Part shown: in pieces, positions 6,990-14,841 of the stretch | Layout: every line of letters starts with the position of its first letter | Numbering within the stretch: the first letter of the stretch is position 1 | Program-made: the position numbers and the translations under genes | The notes under the pieces: model-generated | What the model was told of the DNA's origin: nothing | What the model saw: the letters and a program-made list of their open reading frames with translations, nothing else | Databases searched by the model: none | Assembly (NCBI GenBank): GCA_965372385.1 | Contig: CBDVCD010000014.1 | Coordinates: 1 to 29,226 of the forward strand | DNA length: 29,226 nt | Direction: 5' to 3' | Source of the DNA: JASJBU01 sp965372385 | GTDB taxonomy: Bacteria > Pseudomonadota > Gammaproteobacteria > Chromatiales > Chromatiaceae

Positions 6990-7484
6990 TCAAATCCCCG
7001 CCACCTCGCGGAGATATTTGAACAGTTTGCGGTAGGCGGCAGGGGGCTGCTCCTTTTCCCTCTCCCTTAAAACGGCCTGGATCAGCTGCCGCAGGTGCTG
7101 GCGGTCCGCCTCGGGGAACTCGCTGAGAAAGGCCCCGAATACCTCGCTGTCACCCTCGATCAAACGCTCCCGCCAGCGCTCGAGCAGATGGAATCTTGCC
7201 ACGCCAGCCTGATGTCTGTTATCGACCTCGTCCATGATCCGGTGGATCGCTCCCAGCTCTTCATTGCGCAGCAGTTTACCGAGCCGCCGGTAGTGGCGCC
7301 GCAGGGCGTTAAAGGATTTGATTCGCTTCGCCTCCTCCAACGCGGCCAGCATCTCCCCGCTCAAAGGCATACGGGCAATGACAGCGGCACTCTCCTGGGT
7401 CAGGCGCTCACCCAGCTTCTGCAGGGCCAGCATATCCCGTTTGACCTGACTCCTGCTTGGAGCGGAATCCTCCCCGTCCAACAT
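6990..7484 (-). CDS. darP: Ribosome biogenesis factor DarP (YjgA, DUF615)
   Basis: The 164-aa highly charged helical protein of the DUF615/YjgA family promotes late assembly of the 50S subunit. Typical marks are SRSQVKRDMLALQKLGERL at the start, RRHYRRLGKLLR in the middle, and the C-terminal AYRKLFKYLREV. It is slightly shorter than E. coli DarP (183 aa), mainly at the N-terminus. It starts 5 bp after the recJ stop on the same strand, with no good ribosome site, so translation is probably coupled to recJ. E. coli darP has different neighbours, so this pairing is a lineage feature. Confidence 0.93.
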   Translation of the reverse strand: MLDGEDSAPSRSQVKRDMLALQKLGERLTQESAAVIARMPLSGEMLAALEEAKRIKSFNALRRHYRRLGKLLRNEELGAIHRIMDEVDNRHQAGVARFHLLERWRERLIEGDSEVFGAFLSEFPEADRQHLRQLIQAVLREREKEQPPAAYRKLFKYLREVAGI

Positions 7485-7489
7485 TTCGT

Positions 7490-9241
7490 CTAGTTCGTCG
7501 ATTGGATTGTCTCCACGATCAGCTGGGGCTGAATCAACCCCCTGAATTCATTCACATCGAGCCGGTATGCCAGATGTACCTGCTCGGGCAAAACACCAAG
7601 ATCCGCCTGATTGAAGGCGATGGCCTCGATTGAAACGTCACTGCCGACCGGGGTCAGCCGAAGCTTCAGGTGCCGTTCTCCCACTACCCGCTGGTGCGCC
7701 ACCCGAAATCTGCCATCGAAGAGCGGCTCCGGAAACCCCTGCCCCCAGGGACCGCCAAAGCGCAGCTGCTGGGCCAGTTCCAGCCCCAGCTCTTCAGGCC
7801 GGAGGGCTCCGTCCGAGAGCAGCTTACCCTCGAGCGCGGCGCTATCGAGCTGGCGTGCGGCCAGCTCCTCAAAAACACCCTTGAAAGCAGAATAATTTTC
7901 CTCCCGCAGGCTCAGTCCGGCAGCCATGGCATGCCCGCCAAACCGCTCGAGCAGGCCAGCATGCCGCGAGGCGATCAGGTCCAGCAGGTCGCGCATATGC
8001 AGACCCGATATAGAACGCGCCGAACCTTTGAGCATGCCATCCCCACCGTCCGCGAAGGCGATGACCGGCCGATGATACTGCTCCCGGATGCGGGAGGCCA
8101 GAATCCCGATCACCCCCTGATGCCACTCCTCACGGTAGAGACAGAGACCGGCAGGCAGTTCTCCCGCGGACTCGAGATGCAGACGCTGCAGGGCCTCCAT
8201 CGCCTGCTCCTTCATCTCCTGTTCGATCTCCCGCCGGGTCCGGTTGAGTCGATCCAGCTCCTGGGCCAGGTGACGGGCGGTGACATCCTCCTCTGTCAAC
8301 AGACACTCGATGCCCACCCCCATATCCTCCAAACGGCCAGCCGCGTTCAGACGGGGTCCCACCGCGAACCCCATATCGGAGGCCACCACCCGATGCAGGG
8401 TGCGGCCAGACAGCTCCAACAGGGCCTGGATTCCTGGACGACAACGCCCGGCCCTGATCCGGCGCAGACCCTGCTCCACCAGAATGCGGTTATTGCGGTC
8501 CAATGGCACCAGGTCCGTCACGGTACCGAGGGCCACCAGGTCGAGCCACTCACTCATATTGGGCTCCGTCAGCCCTTTCGCCTGGAACCATCCGGAGGCA
8601 CGCAGTCTGCTGCGCAGCGCTGCCAGGACATAGAAGATCACCCCGACGCCCGCCAGGTTTTTGCTGGGAAAAGCGTCGTCCGGTTGATTGGGATTGACGA
8701 TGACCGCCGCGTCCGGAAGTTGTGCCGCTGGCAAATGGTGGTCGGTTACCAGCACCGGAATCCCCAAGGCATTTGCCCGTTCGACCCCCGCGAGACTGGC
8801 AATGCCATTATCCACCGTGACGATCAGATCCGGATGTTGCCGGGCCGCCAGGTCGACAATCTCCACCGTCAGACCATAGCCATACTCAAACCGGTTGGGC
8901 ACCAAATAGGAGAGCCGGCGGCCGCCGAAGGCCCGCAAGGCCAGCATGGCCAGCGCCGTGCTGGTTGCCCCGTCGCAATCATAGTCACCCAAGATCAAGA
9001 TATGCCCATCCTGCTCCAACATCCGCTGCAACAGCCGAGCCGCCTCCTCCACCCCCTGGAGTTGATCGGCTGGTATCAACCGTCTCAGGCTATGCTCCAA
9101 GTCATCCGCGGCATGGATGCCTCTGGCCTGATAGATTCGCTGCAACACCGGATGAAGATCGCTGGGGAGTTTATGCGTATTTTTGGGTAGTGGACGACGG
9201 GTTATTTTCAATTGTCTCGGTCCTGCAAACATTCTGCTCAT
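7490..9241 (-). CDS. recJ: Single-stranded-DNA exonuclease RecJ
   Basis: The 583-aa protein of the DHH superfamily degrades single-stranded DNA 5' to 3' in recombination and mismatch repair. Motif I is GDYDCDG (85-91), motif II is VDNG (143-146), the DHH motif is at 167-169, followed by NPNQPDDAFP. The DHHA1 part contains GVIGILASRI and GGHAMAAGLSL, and the C-terminal OB-fold follows. The length equals E. coli RecJ (577 aa). Two ATGs compete, 9241 and 9232. Neither has a strong ribosome site. A TATACT box (9261-9256) would place the transcript start about 8 bases before 9241. It is followed closely by darP. Confidence 0.96.
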   Translation of the reverse strand: MSRMFAGPRQLKITRRPLPKNTHKLPSDLHPVLQRIYQARGIHAADDLEHSLRRLIPADQLQGVEEAARLLQRMLEQDGHILILGDYDCDGATSTALAMLALRAFGGRRLSYLVPNRFEYGYGLTVEIVDLAARQHPDLIVTVDNGIASLAGVERANALGIPVLVTDHHLPAAQLPDAAVIVNPNQPDDAFPSKNLAGVGVIFYVLAALRSRLRASGWFQAKGLTEPNMSEWLDLVALGTVTDLVPLDRNNRILVEQGLRRIRAGRCRPGIQALLELSGRTLHRVVASDMGFAVGPRLNAAGRLEDMGVGIECLLTEEDVTARHLAQELDRLNRTRREIEQEMKEQAMEALQRLHLESAGELPAGLCLYREEWHQGVIGILASRIREQYHRPVIAFADGGDGMLKGSARSISGLHMRDLLDLIASRHAGLLERFGGHAMAAGLSLREENYSAFKGVFEELAARQLDSAALEGKLLSDGALRPEELGLELAQQLRFGGPWGQGFPEPLFDGRFRVAHQRVVGERHLKLRLTPVGSDVSIEAIAFNQADLGVLPEQVHLAYRLDVNEFRGLIQPQLIVETIQSTN

Positions 9242-9255
9242 ACTCGAGTGATGAG

Positions 9256-9263
9256 AGTATAAT
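9256..9263. promoter_or_regulatory. Overlapping divergent -10 boxes of recJ and the batD-like gene
   Basis: On the plus strand TATAAT occupies 9258-9263. On the minus strand TATACT occupies 9261-9256. They share the four bases TATA, so the two promoters cannot be opened at once. No good -35 hexamer is seen at 16-18 bp for either direction, so an activator or weak constitutive use is possible. The plus-strand start would be near 9270, giving a leader of about 30 nt before the ATG at 9301. Confidence 0.45.
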
Positions 9264-9280
9264 TAGCCTATCCTAATCCA

Positions 9281-9298
9281 TGCCCTCGCAGGAGGGCA
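9281..9298 (+). promoter_or_regulatory. Hairpin covering the leader ribosome-binding site
   Basis: TGCCCTC (9281-9287) pairs perfectly with GAGGGCA (9292-9298) across a four-base loop GCAG. The Shine-Dalgarno AGGAGGG (9290-9296) lies in the loop and right arm and is thus masked when the hairpin forms. The ATG of the leader ORF is at 9301, at ideal spacing. The arrangement suggests translational control by a trans factor, a ribosome or temperature, but this is an inference. Confidence 0.5.
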
Positions 9299-9300
9299 GC

Positions 9301-9357
9301 ATGAAGCAAACAGTCTCTATACCGAAAGGGATGTCTCTTTTTGCCATATCGCCATGA
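9301..9357 (+). CDS. Possible 18-aa leader peptide coupled to the batD-like gene
   Basis: A short ORF encodes MKQTVSIPKGMSLFAISP. It has the best Shine-Dalgarno of the region (AGGAGGG, 5 nt from the ATG), and its TGA overlaps the ATG of the next gene (ATGA at 9354-9357). The batD-like ATG has no ribosome site of its own, so its translation most likely depends on ribosomes ending this ORF. The peptide shows no run of regulatory codons like a classical attenuator. It resembles no family I know. Support is positional only. Confidence 0.5.
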   Translation: MKQTVSIPKGMSLFAISP

Positions 9358-10268
9358 AACATCCCAGGACTATCAGCACAATTCTACCGATCATCTGCCT
9401 GTTGCCAGGCTTACTCCTGTGGGGCCTGCCCATACACGCCGAGGTCAGCGCGAAATTGTCCCACTCCACCACCACGCTGGATAAACCGGTCAGACTCAAG
9501 TTACTGATTCTGGGTAAGAGCGACGCATCACCCGACCTTTCCGTTCTGACAGAGGATTTCGATATCCTTGGCCGTTCGCAACAGCAGAGCACCTCCATCG
9601 TCAATGGTCGAAAATCGACGACGCTAGGCCTGATCCTGGTCCTGTTGCCAAAAAAGTCAGGAACCCTAACCGTTCCCGCCATCCCGGTGGGACATGAGCG
9701 GACCGATCCACTCACTCTGGAGGTCCTGCCCGGACGCTCCCCCCCTCCTCCGGCAGTCATCCAGCAGCCATTTTTCCCACCCTATCTGGAAAGCATTCCA
9801 CCACCTGCCACTCCACCCTCTACGGTTCAACCGGTTTTTGCAGGTGGAAGCGTAGAGCCCTGCTCCAACTGGTTGGCATGGCTCCTTGGCGCAGGCTGGC
9901 TGGCCACACTGGTTGGCTGCTGGTTGAGCTGGCGTGGTAAAAAGCGGTCCGCGCCTATACCCACCCCTCCGCAACAACGGGAAATTGAGGAAATACCCGA
10001 GGACGAACTGCAGGTTATCCTCACTACCCTGGATAACGCCTATCAGAACAGCGACCGGGAGGCCGCCAGAGAGGGCTGGCTAAACTGGGGCAGATACCGC
10101 TGGTCCAATAACCCGCCCGGCAATCTCAACCGCCTGGCGGAACGCTCTCCGCAAACAGTCGCGCAGGCGGTAATCAGCCTGGACCGGGCCTTCTACAGCC
10201 CGGAAAACCAGCAGGAATGGCTGAAGTTCAAACCCACTGAGCTGCTTGGCCAGACAGCCAAGGAATGA
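9354..10268 (+). CDS. Short BatD-like (oxygen tolerance) membrane protein
   Basis: The 304-aa protein has a signal peptide (about 1-29, ending PIHA), one periplasmic Ig-like domain of the BatD type, including DLSVLTEDFDILGRSQQQST, SIVNGRKST and LPKKSGTLTVPAIPV, a proline-rich linker, one membrane span near 172-192 (WLAWLLGAGWLATLVGCWLSW) and a cytosolic helical tail. Full BatD proteins are about 500-600 aa with two or more such domains and sit with BatA/BatB and a MoxR ATPase. Here it is alone and about half length. Its role is thus unclear, perhaps envelope stress. It is preceded by an overlapping leader ORF and lacks its own Shine-Dalgarno. Confidence 0.75.
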   Translation: MKHPRTISTILPIICLLPGLLLWGLPIHAEVSAKLSHSTTTLDKPVRLKLLILGKSDASPDLSVLTEDFDILGRSQQQSTSIVNGRKSTTLGLILVLLPKKSGTLTVPAIPVGHERTDPLTLEVLPGRSPPPPAVIQQPFFPPYLESIPPPATPPSTVQPVFAGGSVEPCSNWLAWLLGAGWLATLVGCWLSWRGKKRSAPIPTPPQQREIEEIPEDELQVILTTLDNAYQNSDREAAREGWLNWGRYRWSNNPPGNLNRLAERSPQTVAQAVISLDRAFYSPENQQEWLKFKPTELLGQTAKE

Positions 10269-10316
10269 TCATGCACAGTCACGGGAGAGGGTACCCTGCG
10301 CCAAACGGCTACTCCT

Positions 10317-10535
10317 CTACCAAAACCGTATCTTCCTATCGACCGGGCAGAGATCCCCATAAACCGCCATGATCGACTCTAACTCCTTCAGTACCAGCTT
10401 TCGACCCAATTCATCGAGATCCCGAATCTCAGGCAGAACAACCCCCTGCTGCAACAACTTGATATCCTCTCGGACAGCGAGGCAACCCTTCACACAGAGC
10501 TGTTCAACGCTGTTATCAATCTGCTTCCGATCCAT
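10317..10535 (-). CDS. Conserved small protein of unknown function
   Basis: The protein has 72 aa from the ATG at 10535. I do not know its function. It begins MDRKQIDNSVEQLCVKGC and ends in IMAVYGDLCPVDRK, with cysteines at 14, 18 and 63 and a mainly helical, charged composition. No signal peptide or membrane span is seen. The frame is open up to an ATG at 10619, but those 28 residues look like promoter-region translation. The upstream stretch TGGTGGCTGA is a modest ribosome site for 10535. Three cysteines, with C14-x3-C18, could bind metal or be redox-active, which is speculative. It is divergent from dsbA, whose start is 148 bp away. Confidence 0.65.
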   Translation of the reverse strand: MDRKQIDNSVEQLCVKGCLAVREDIKLLQQGVVLPEIRDLDELGRKLVLKELESIMAVYGDLCPVDRKIRFW

Positions 10536-10683
10536 ATTCAGCCACCATTCAGCCAACCGATCTACAATTATACTGATCCTGAAATCAGTGGACCGTTTTT
10601 TCAGGAACAAGTGTGGCAATTAAGCCTCTAAAAAGGTTCAATATCACTGACTTTAAAATACAAACCTAACATAAGGAAGAGCA

Positions 10684-11307
10684 ATGCCCTGGATCAAACG
10701 TCTGTTTTTCATGTTTATGCTTTTGATTATTCAATCCGCTTCCGCCGAGTGGGGAGAGGGGTGGGATCCGGTAGACCCTCCCGTTCCCACTACAACCAAG
10801 AGCGGCAAGGTAGAGGTATTGGAATTCTTCTGGTACGGCTGTCCCCACTGTTATGATCTCGAACCCGAGATGGATGCCTGGCTCGAAGCAAATAAGGATA
10901 AGGTGGAAGTCCGCTACATCCCTGCTCCACTCAACCCAAAATGGGCGGTTCACTCCCACTTTTACTATGCAGCCGAGGTCTTGGGCGTAATAGAAAAACT
11001 GCATAAGCCGCTGTTTGAGGCAATGCATAAAAAGCGTCGCAAGCTGTTCGATAAGGAGTCCCTGATCGACTTCGCCGTCGAACAGGGTGTTGACCGCAAA
11101 GAGTTCACCAGCGCCTGGAACTCATTTGGTGTGAATGTCAAAGTGCAGCAGGCCCGTAAGCTGGGAAAACGCTTTCAATTAACGGGGGTACCAGCAGTTG
11201 GCATCAACGGTAAATACAAAACCAGCGCCACGCTCGCAGGCAGCAATGTAAAGTTATTCCAAATCATGAGCGACCTGATTGCGCAGGAATCTAAGCCCTC
11301 CCCGTGA
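10684..11307 (+). CDS. dsbA: Periplasmic thiol:disulfide oxidoreductase DsbA
   Basis: The 207-aa protein inserts disulfide bonds into exported proteins and is re-oxidised by DsbB, which is not in this window. The signal peptide is about 1-21 (ending SASA). The redox motif is C53-P54-H55-C56 in FFWYGCPHCYDLEPEM, and the cis-proline loop is TGVPAVGI with P170. The alpha-helical insert lies between. The CPHC motif is that of E. coli DsbA. The start ATG at 10684 follows AAGGAAGAG. The last 17 bp overlap the 3' end of the convergent glutathione-transferase-like gene. Confidence 0.96.
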   Translation: MPWIKRLFFMFMLLIIQSASAEWGEGWDPVDPPVPTTTKSGKVEVLEFFWYGCPHCYDLEPEMDAWLEANKDKVEVRYIPAPLNPKWAVHSHFYYAAEVLGVIEKLHKPLFEAMHKKRRKLFDKESLIDFAVEQGVDRKEFTSAWNSFGVNVKVQQARKLGKRFQLTGVPAVGINGKYKTSATLAGSNVKLFQIMSDLIAQESKPSP

Positions 11308-11956
11308 CCTGTTGCATCAACCAGGATCCTTTATTGAGGAAGAATTCAATATAGCGGGAGCGGAAATCTTCCACCACTGAATCAGCCACGGAAGGCCGGT
11401 TCAGCAGGCGTTTTGCCCAGATAGCGACACTTTCCGGATAGAGTGCCAGCACCTCATCACGCAACTCCCCCAAGAGGTTCAACCGCACAAAAAGTGGGGC
11501 ATAAGCGGCATCCACCATGCAAAAGTCACTTCCATCAACAGCAAACAGCCCTGCCTCGACAGGACCAGCCAACCGCATCAGGTTTTGCCCAAATAGATCG
11601 AGCTTCTTGCGATACTCAAGTTCATCCTTAGCCATGCAGACTGCCGCCTGATCCATCAGCAGACCCGATCCATATTCAATCCAGGCCTTGTGTTGTGCTC
11701 GTTGTAATGGTGACGAGGGATGGAGTCGAGGTTTGAATGCCTCATCGAGATAATCGATGATTACGGCAGATTCAAAGATCACCTCTCCATCCACTATCAA
11801 CAGTGGCACCTTGCCCAGCGGGGAGAGCCTTTTGAACCATTCGGGCGGTTTCTCCAGCTCAATATATTCGATGGAATAATCCATCTGCTTTTCTCGCAGT
11901 GTAATCACCGCCCGTTGAACAAAGGGACAAAGAACGAAACTAACAAGTTGTATCAT
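11291..11956 (-). CDS. Glutathione S-transferase family protein
   Basis: The 221-aa protein has an N-terminal thioredoxin fold and C-terminal helices. The start LVSFVLCPFVQRAVITL places a Cys (C10) at the catalytic position, as in omega-, lambda- and beta-like classes, suggesting deglutathionylation or dehalogenation-like thiol chemistry rather than simple conjugation. V50-P51 is the cis-proline, and E62-S63 (FESAVIIDYLDE) binds the glutathione gamma-glutamyl part. The ribosome site GAGGA lies before the ATG at 11956. Its 3' end overlaps dsbA by 17 bp on the opposite strand. The substrate is unknown. Confidence 0.9.
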   Translation of the reverse strand: MIQLVSFVLCPFVQRAVITLREKQMDYSIEYIELEKPPEWFKRLSPLGKVPLLIVDGEVIFESAVIIDYLDEAFKPRLHPSSPLQRAQHKAWIEYGSGLLMDQAAVCMAKDELEYRKKLDLFGQNLMRLAGPVEAGLFAVDGSDFCMVDAAYAPLFVRLNLLGELRDEVLALYPESVAIWAKRLLNRPSVADSVVEDFRSRYIEFFLNKGSWLMQQVTGRA

Positions 11957-12020
11957 AAAGAATAATCCTCACTAAAGGGGACATGGCACCTGGTACTAGC
12001 CGATAGATTTTCAGTGCACA

Positions 12021-12057
12021 CTAGTGCTCCGTCAAGGTTGTATTGATGGAGTACTAG
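12021..12057. repeat. 15-bp stem-loop upstream of the PilZ-like gene
   Basis: 12021-12035 (CTAGTGCTCCGTCAA) pairs with 12043-12057 across a 7-base loop. The two mismatched positions become G-U pairs in plus-strand RNA, so the stem would be continuous there. There is no T-run in either direction, so it is not a normal terminator. It lies 70 bp before the start of the gene at 12128 and could be a leader structure or an IS remnant. Confidence 0.5.
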
Positions 12058-12127
12058 CCTTAGCTAAAGAAACCACAATCCTGGACGACCCAGATAATAT
12101 CTGGTTATTCACTTTCAGCGGCGACAA

Positions 12128-13951
12128 ATGACAACAAAAAACCGCATCGGTTTAAAAATCCCCGATCAATCCCCACCAATAGGCAAGGTCTTCTATTTGG
12201 TCGACAAGGAGATCAATGCGTGGATAGAGAGTCTACCCCTTGCCAACATGGGAGAAACCTCGGGCCAGATTTATCAAACCCTGGGTGAACAAAACCGTAC
12301 GAGCATTCCTTATAAAAAGCGATTCATGAGTGCGGAGAAATTCCGTAATCCTATCAATTCTATTGGCGCAAGCCTTAAAAAGCACTATGTGGATATCGGG
12401 TTTCCGCTGACTGAAAAGGCGCATAGAATCGCTGTGCTAAATCGAGAACTGCATGGCAGACTGGCGACGGCCTATAAATGCGTAGTCGTCGATATCGTGC
12501 TGGCAAATAATGAAAAATCTGACGATAAACTGCTTACCAGCGCCATCCATCGAGTCATTCACCACTTCTCAAGGGTGATTCTGCTTTCCGTTCTTACCTA
12601 TGACAGATTACCAAAACGGCTGTGGTTAGAATTGCATGTCTTACATAGGCTGGCATGTCGATACAATCTAGAATCCATAACCGTCAAAGATCAGCTTGAA
12701 GCTCACGGAAAAAGCTCAAGTATCGACGAGGCATATCGACGGACCATACTCTTCCACCTTGCCTCTCCCTATAAAATCCGCCAACGGGAAAACATTCAGA
12801 TCTTTGACGCATTGCTTGAATGGAGCAGCTACGCACGCTGCTACAATATCGACGAGGCGCCACCAGAAAGTACTATTTTCATCAGACAGGATGCCGACTT
12901 GCCCCCTAGTCACGGCTCCCTGAGTGTCGATGCCGACCCCAGGTACCTGTTAATAGTCGATGCCTTTCAACTGATCGGCAAGATACGTGAACAGTTTAGT
13001 GAACAACCAACTACTGATACTCTTTGGGGTATAGAATCACTGAATACAAATCTACTGAGGCAATTGATTCAACTTTGGTCTAACGAGCAGAAACGGACCT
13101 TTGTCCGCACCAAACTCAATTTCGAACTGCGCATTGCCGTTGGATTAAGCAATATCTATAAGCTCGTCGAAGCAATCCCTGATAAGAAGGATGTAGATAC
13201 CGGGGATACGGATATAACCGGGATCGAGAAAAAGTTTGCTGCGGGAAATGTCCTGGAGATCTCCTCAAATTTCACCTTAGAGCCCCTGGGTACGCAAAAT
13301 GATATAACCACCAAACGTGGCAATTTTGTGGAGTTTGGGCCGAATTCACGTGATCTTGCCGAACCCGAACCTATCACGTCCATCTGGGACAATACGGAAA
13401 AACAAGATGGGCGCGGGGATACCTACCTGTTCTATACGCTCAATGAGAGCGCAGGCGGTTACTGTCTCGATTGGAAGGGTAATAACATACCTAAAATTCT
13501 GGTGGGAGAGCTCATCGGTGTTCAATCAGCCGTAGCAAACCATCAGTTTGGCGTTGGCCTGGTTCGCTGGATGAAGAGCAATCCCAATGAGAGCATGCAG
13601 GTCGGCCTGCAGATGATAGCTCCCAATGTGATTGCAATAACCGCTCAGCATGACAATCAAAATAAATCAACGAGTTACAAGTGTCTGTTATTGCCTGAGA
13701 TAGGCACATCAGGTCAACCCACCAGTTTCATCTGTCCTTCATTTCCTTTCAAGGTAGGCGATCTGCTGACATTCAATGACGCTCAGACTTCCCGGAAGGT
13801 TAAGCTGATCCGGCTGCTTGAGTCGAGCGGCGCCATCGCTCAATTTCAATTCATCTATCTGGAACACCCGGGACTTCCAGAGAGCGATGGCAACGATGAT
13901 GATGAATCCGGAGACGAATCCGATTTTACCAACCTCTGGTCGATGCTCTAG
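12128..13951 (+). CDS. Large PilZ-type (probable c-di-GMP-binding) protein
   Basis: The 607-aa cytosolic protein has no signal peptide or membrane span. The N-terminal third (INAWIESLPLANMGETSGQI, then IAVLNRELHGRLATAYK) matches a helical domain I know from long proteobacterial PilZ proteins linked to type IV pili and motility. The c-di-GMP motifs are present but far apart: R323-x3-R327 (RTFVR) and N439-x-S441-x2-G444 (NESAGG), with about 110 residues between. After that VGELIGVQ, FGVGLVRWM and MQVGLQMIAPN continue the beta-barrel. The C-terminus is acidic (NDDDESGDESD). The partner process is not given by its neighbours. Function is inferred from motifs. Confidence 0.7.
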   Translation: MTTKNRIGLKIPDQSPPIGKVFYLVDKEINAWIESLPLANMGETSGQIYQTLGEQNRTSIPYKKRFMSAEKFRNPINSIGASLKKHYVDIGFPLTEKAHRIAVLNRELHGRLATAYKCVVVDIVLANNEKSDDKLLTSAIHRVIHHFSRVILLSVLTYDRLPKRLWLELHVLHRLACRYNLESITVKDQLEAHGKSSSIDEAYRRTILFHLASPYKIRQRENIQIFDALLEWSSYARCYNIDEAPPESTIFIRQDADLPPSHGSLSVDADPRYLLIVDAFQLIGKIREQFSEQPTTDTLWGIESLNTNLLRQLIQLWSNEQKRTFVRTKLNFELRIAVGLSNIYKLVEAIPDKKDVDTGDTDITGIEKKFAAGNVLEISSNFTLEPLGTQNDITTKRGNFVEFGPNSRDLAEPEPITSIWDNTEKQDGRGDTYLFYTLNESAGGYCLDWKGNNIPKILVGELIGVQSAVANHQFGVGLVRWMKSNPNESMQVGLQMIAPNVIAITAQHDNQNKSTSYKCLLLPEIGTSGQPTSFICPSFPFKVGDLLTFNDAQTSRKVKLIRLLESSGAIAQFQFIYLEHPGLPESDGNDDDESGDESDFTNLWSML

Positions 13952-13970
13952 TGTGGTGTAACACTTTTTC
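13950..13970 (+). terminator. Weak terminator after the PilZ-like gene
   Basis: AGTGT (13950-13954) and ACACT (13961-13965) form a 5-bp stem directly at the stop codon, followed by four further T residues. The stem is short, so efficiency is doubtful. It lies in the 58-bp gap to the convergent Sel1-repeat gene. Confidence 0.35.
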
Positions 13971-14009
13971 AGCAACTGCCTTGATACCCAATCCCATTTG
14001 AAGGGATGC

Positions 14010-14444
14010 TCAGAATCCGGCCTCTTTATACCAGCGCTTGGCCTCCTCCGGGTCTTTTTCCACACCCCGCCCCTCTTCATACAACATAGCCAGGGTAGTC
14101 TGAGAACCGGCCAAGCCCTGTTCCGCCGCCTTCCTGAACCACTCAACCGCTTTAGGGAGATTCTGCTCGATACACTCTCCCTCCAGATACATAAATCCCA
14201 AGCCGTGTTGCGCCATAGCATGTCCGGCTTCAGCGGCTGCTTTCATGTTCTTATAGGCCATCAACTCATTAACCACCATTCCAAGACCGCCTTGGGCCAT
14301 AATGGCCATGCGGTACTGGGCCTCAGGGTTACCCAGCTCCGTCAGTGGAGAGAGCAGCGCTGATGCCTTGGCAAAATTCTTTCCCTCGAAGGCGGCAATG
14401 CCGCTACTCAGATCCATACCTATGTCATCATTTAATCCAATCAT
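14010..14444 (-). CDS. Sel1-repeat (SLR) protein
   Basis: The 144-aa protein is made of about three Sel1-like alpha-alpha repeats: GNPEAQYRMAIMAQGGLGM, AGHAMAQHGLGFMYLEGE and QGLAGSQTTLAMLYEEGRG, followed by the linker YKEAGF. Such repeats form a solenoid that binds other proteins. No signal peptide is present, so it is likely cytosolic, unlike many secreted Sel1 proteins. The ATG at 14444 follows a strong GAGGAGG site. It is convergent with the PilZ-like gene. A role as its partner is possible but has no direct support. Confidence 0.88.
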   Translation of the reverse strand: MIGLNDDIGMDLSSGIAAFEGKNFAKASALLSPLTELGNPEAQYRMAIMAQGGLGMVVNELMAYKNMKAAAEAGHAMAQHGLGFMYLEGECIEQNLPKAVEWFRKAAEQGLAGSQTTLAMLYEEGRGVEKDPEEAKRWYKEAGF

Positions 14445-14841
14445 AATTCCTCCTCATTTCATCGTCTGTCAAGGGCGCTTAATGATGCGCCGTTCCTGCG
14501 TGTAGTGTCACCCAATGGCCAAACTGCTACCCCGGGCTGAGATTTCACCGTTAGGCAGATAGAATCAGAACTCAAGACTGGGTGTGCTACGCCCTTTGTC
14601 TACCAGTTCCTAGCCGACCTGACATTCAGTCATTAGAAGTATGATGCATGCATCGTCACTTCCTCAATAAAATGGTATAAAATCACAATTAGATATCGTT
14701 TACGACACAGAAACAGAAAAATAGATGTCCCGGTTCCTGAATTTTCTAGGCCTGCAACCCGCCAATAACGATAGTCTATCCTTGGATAGCACTGGATGTC
14801 GCCTTTGCCTGCCCCTCTGCCAGCTGAAAGGAGCTCTGCCT
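14445..14841. other. Gene-free region between the Sel1 gene and slt
   Basis: About 400 bp contain the divergent leaders of both genes. Visible items are a 12-bp palindrome GATGCATGCATC (14643-14654) and a TATAAA box in GGTATAAAATC near 14673 without a clear -35. An open frame starting at ATG 14725 is continuous with slt, but the residues before the GTG at 14842 do not look like protein and lie before the signal peptide. Confidence 0.45.

Noticed and set aside
14725..14841. N-terminal extension of slt from ATG 14725
   Set aside because: It would place 39 residues before a clear signal peptide; GTG 14842 has a good ribosome site.
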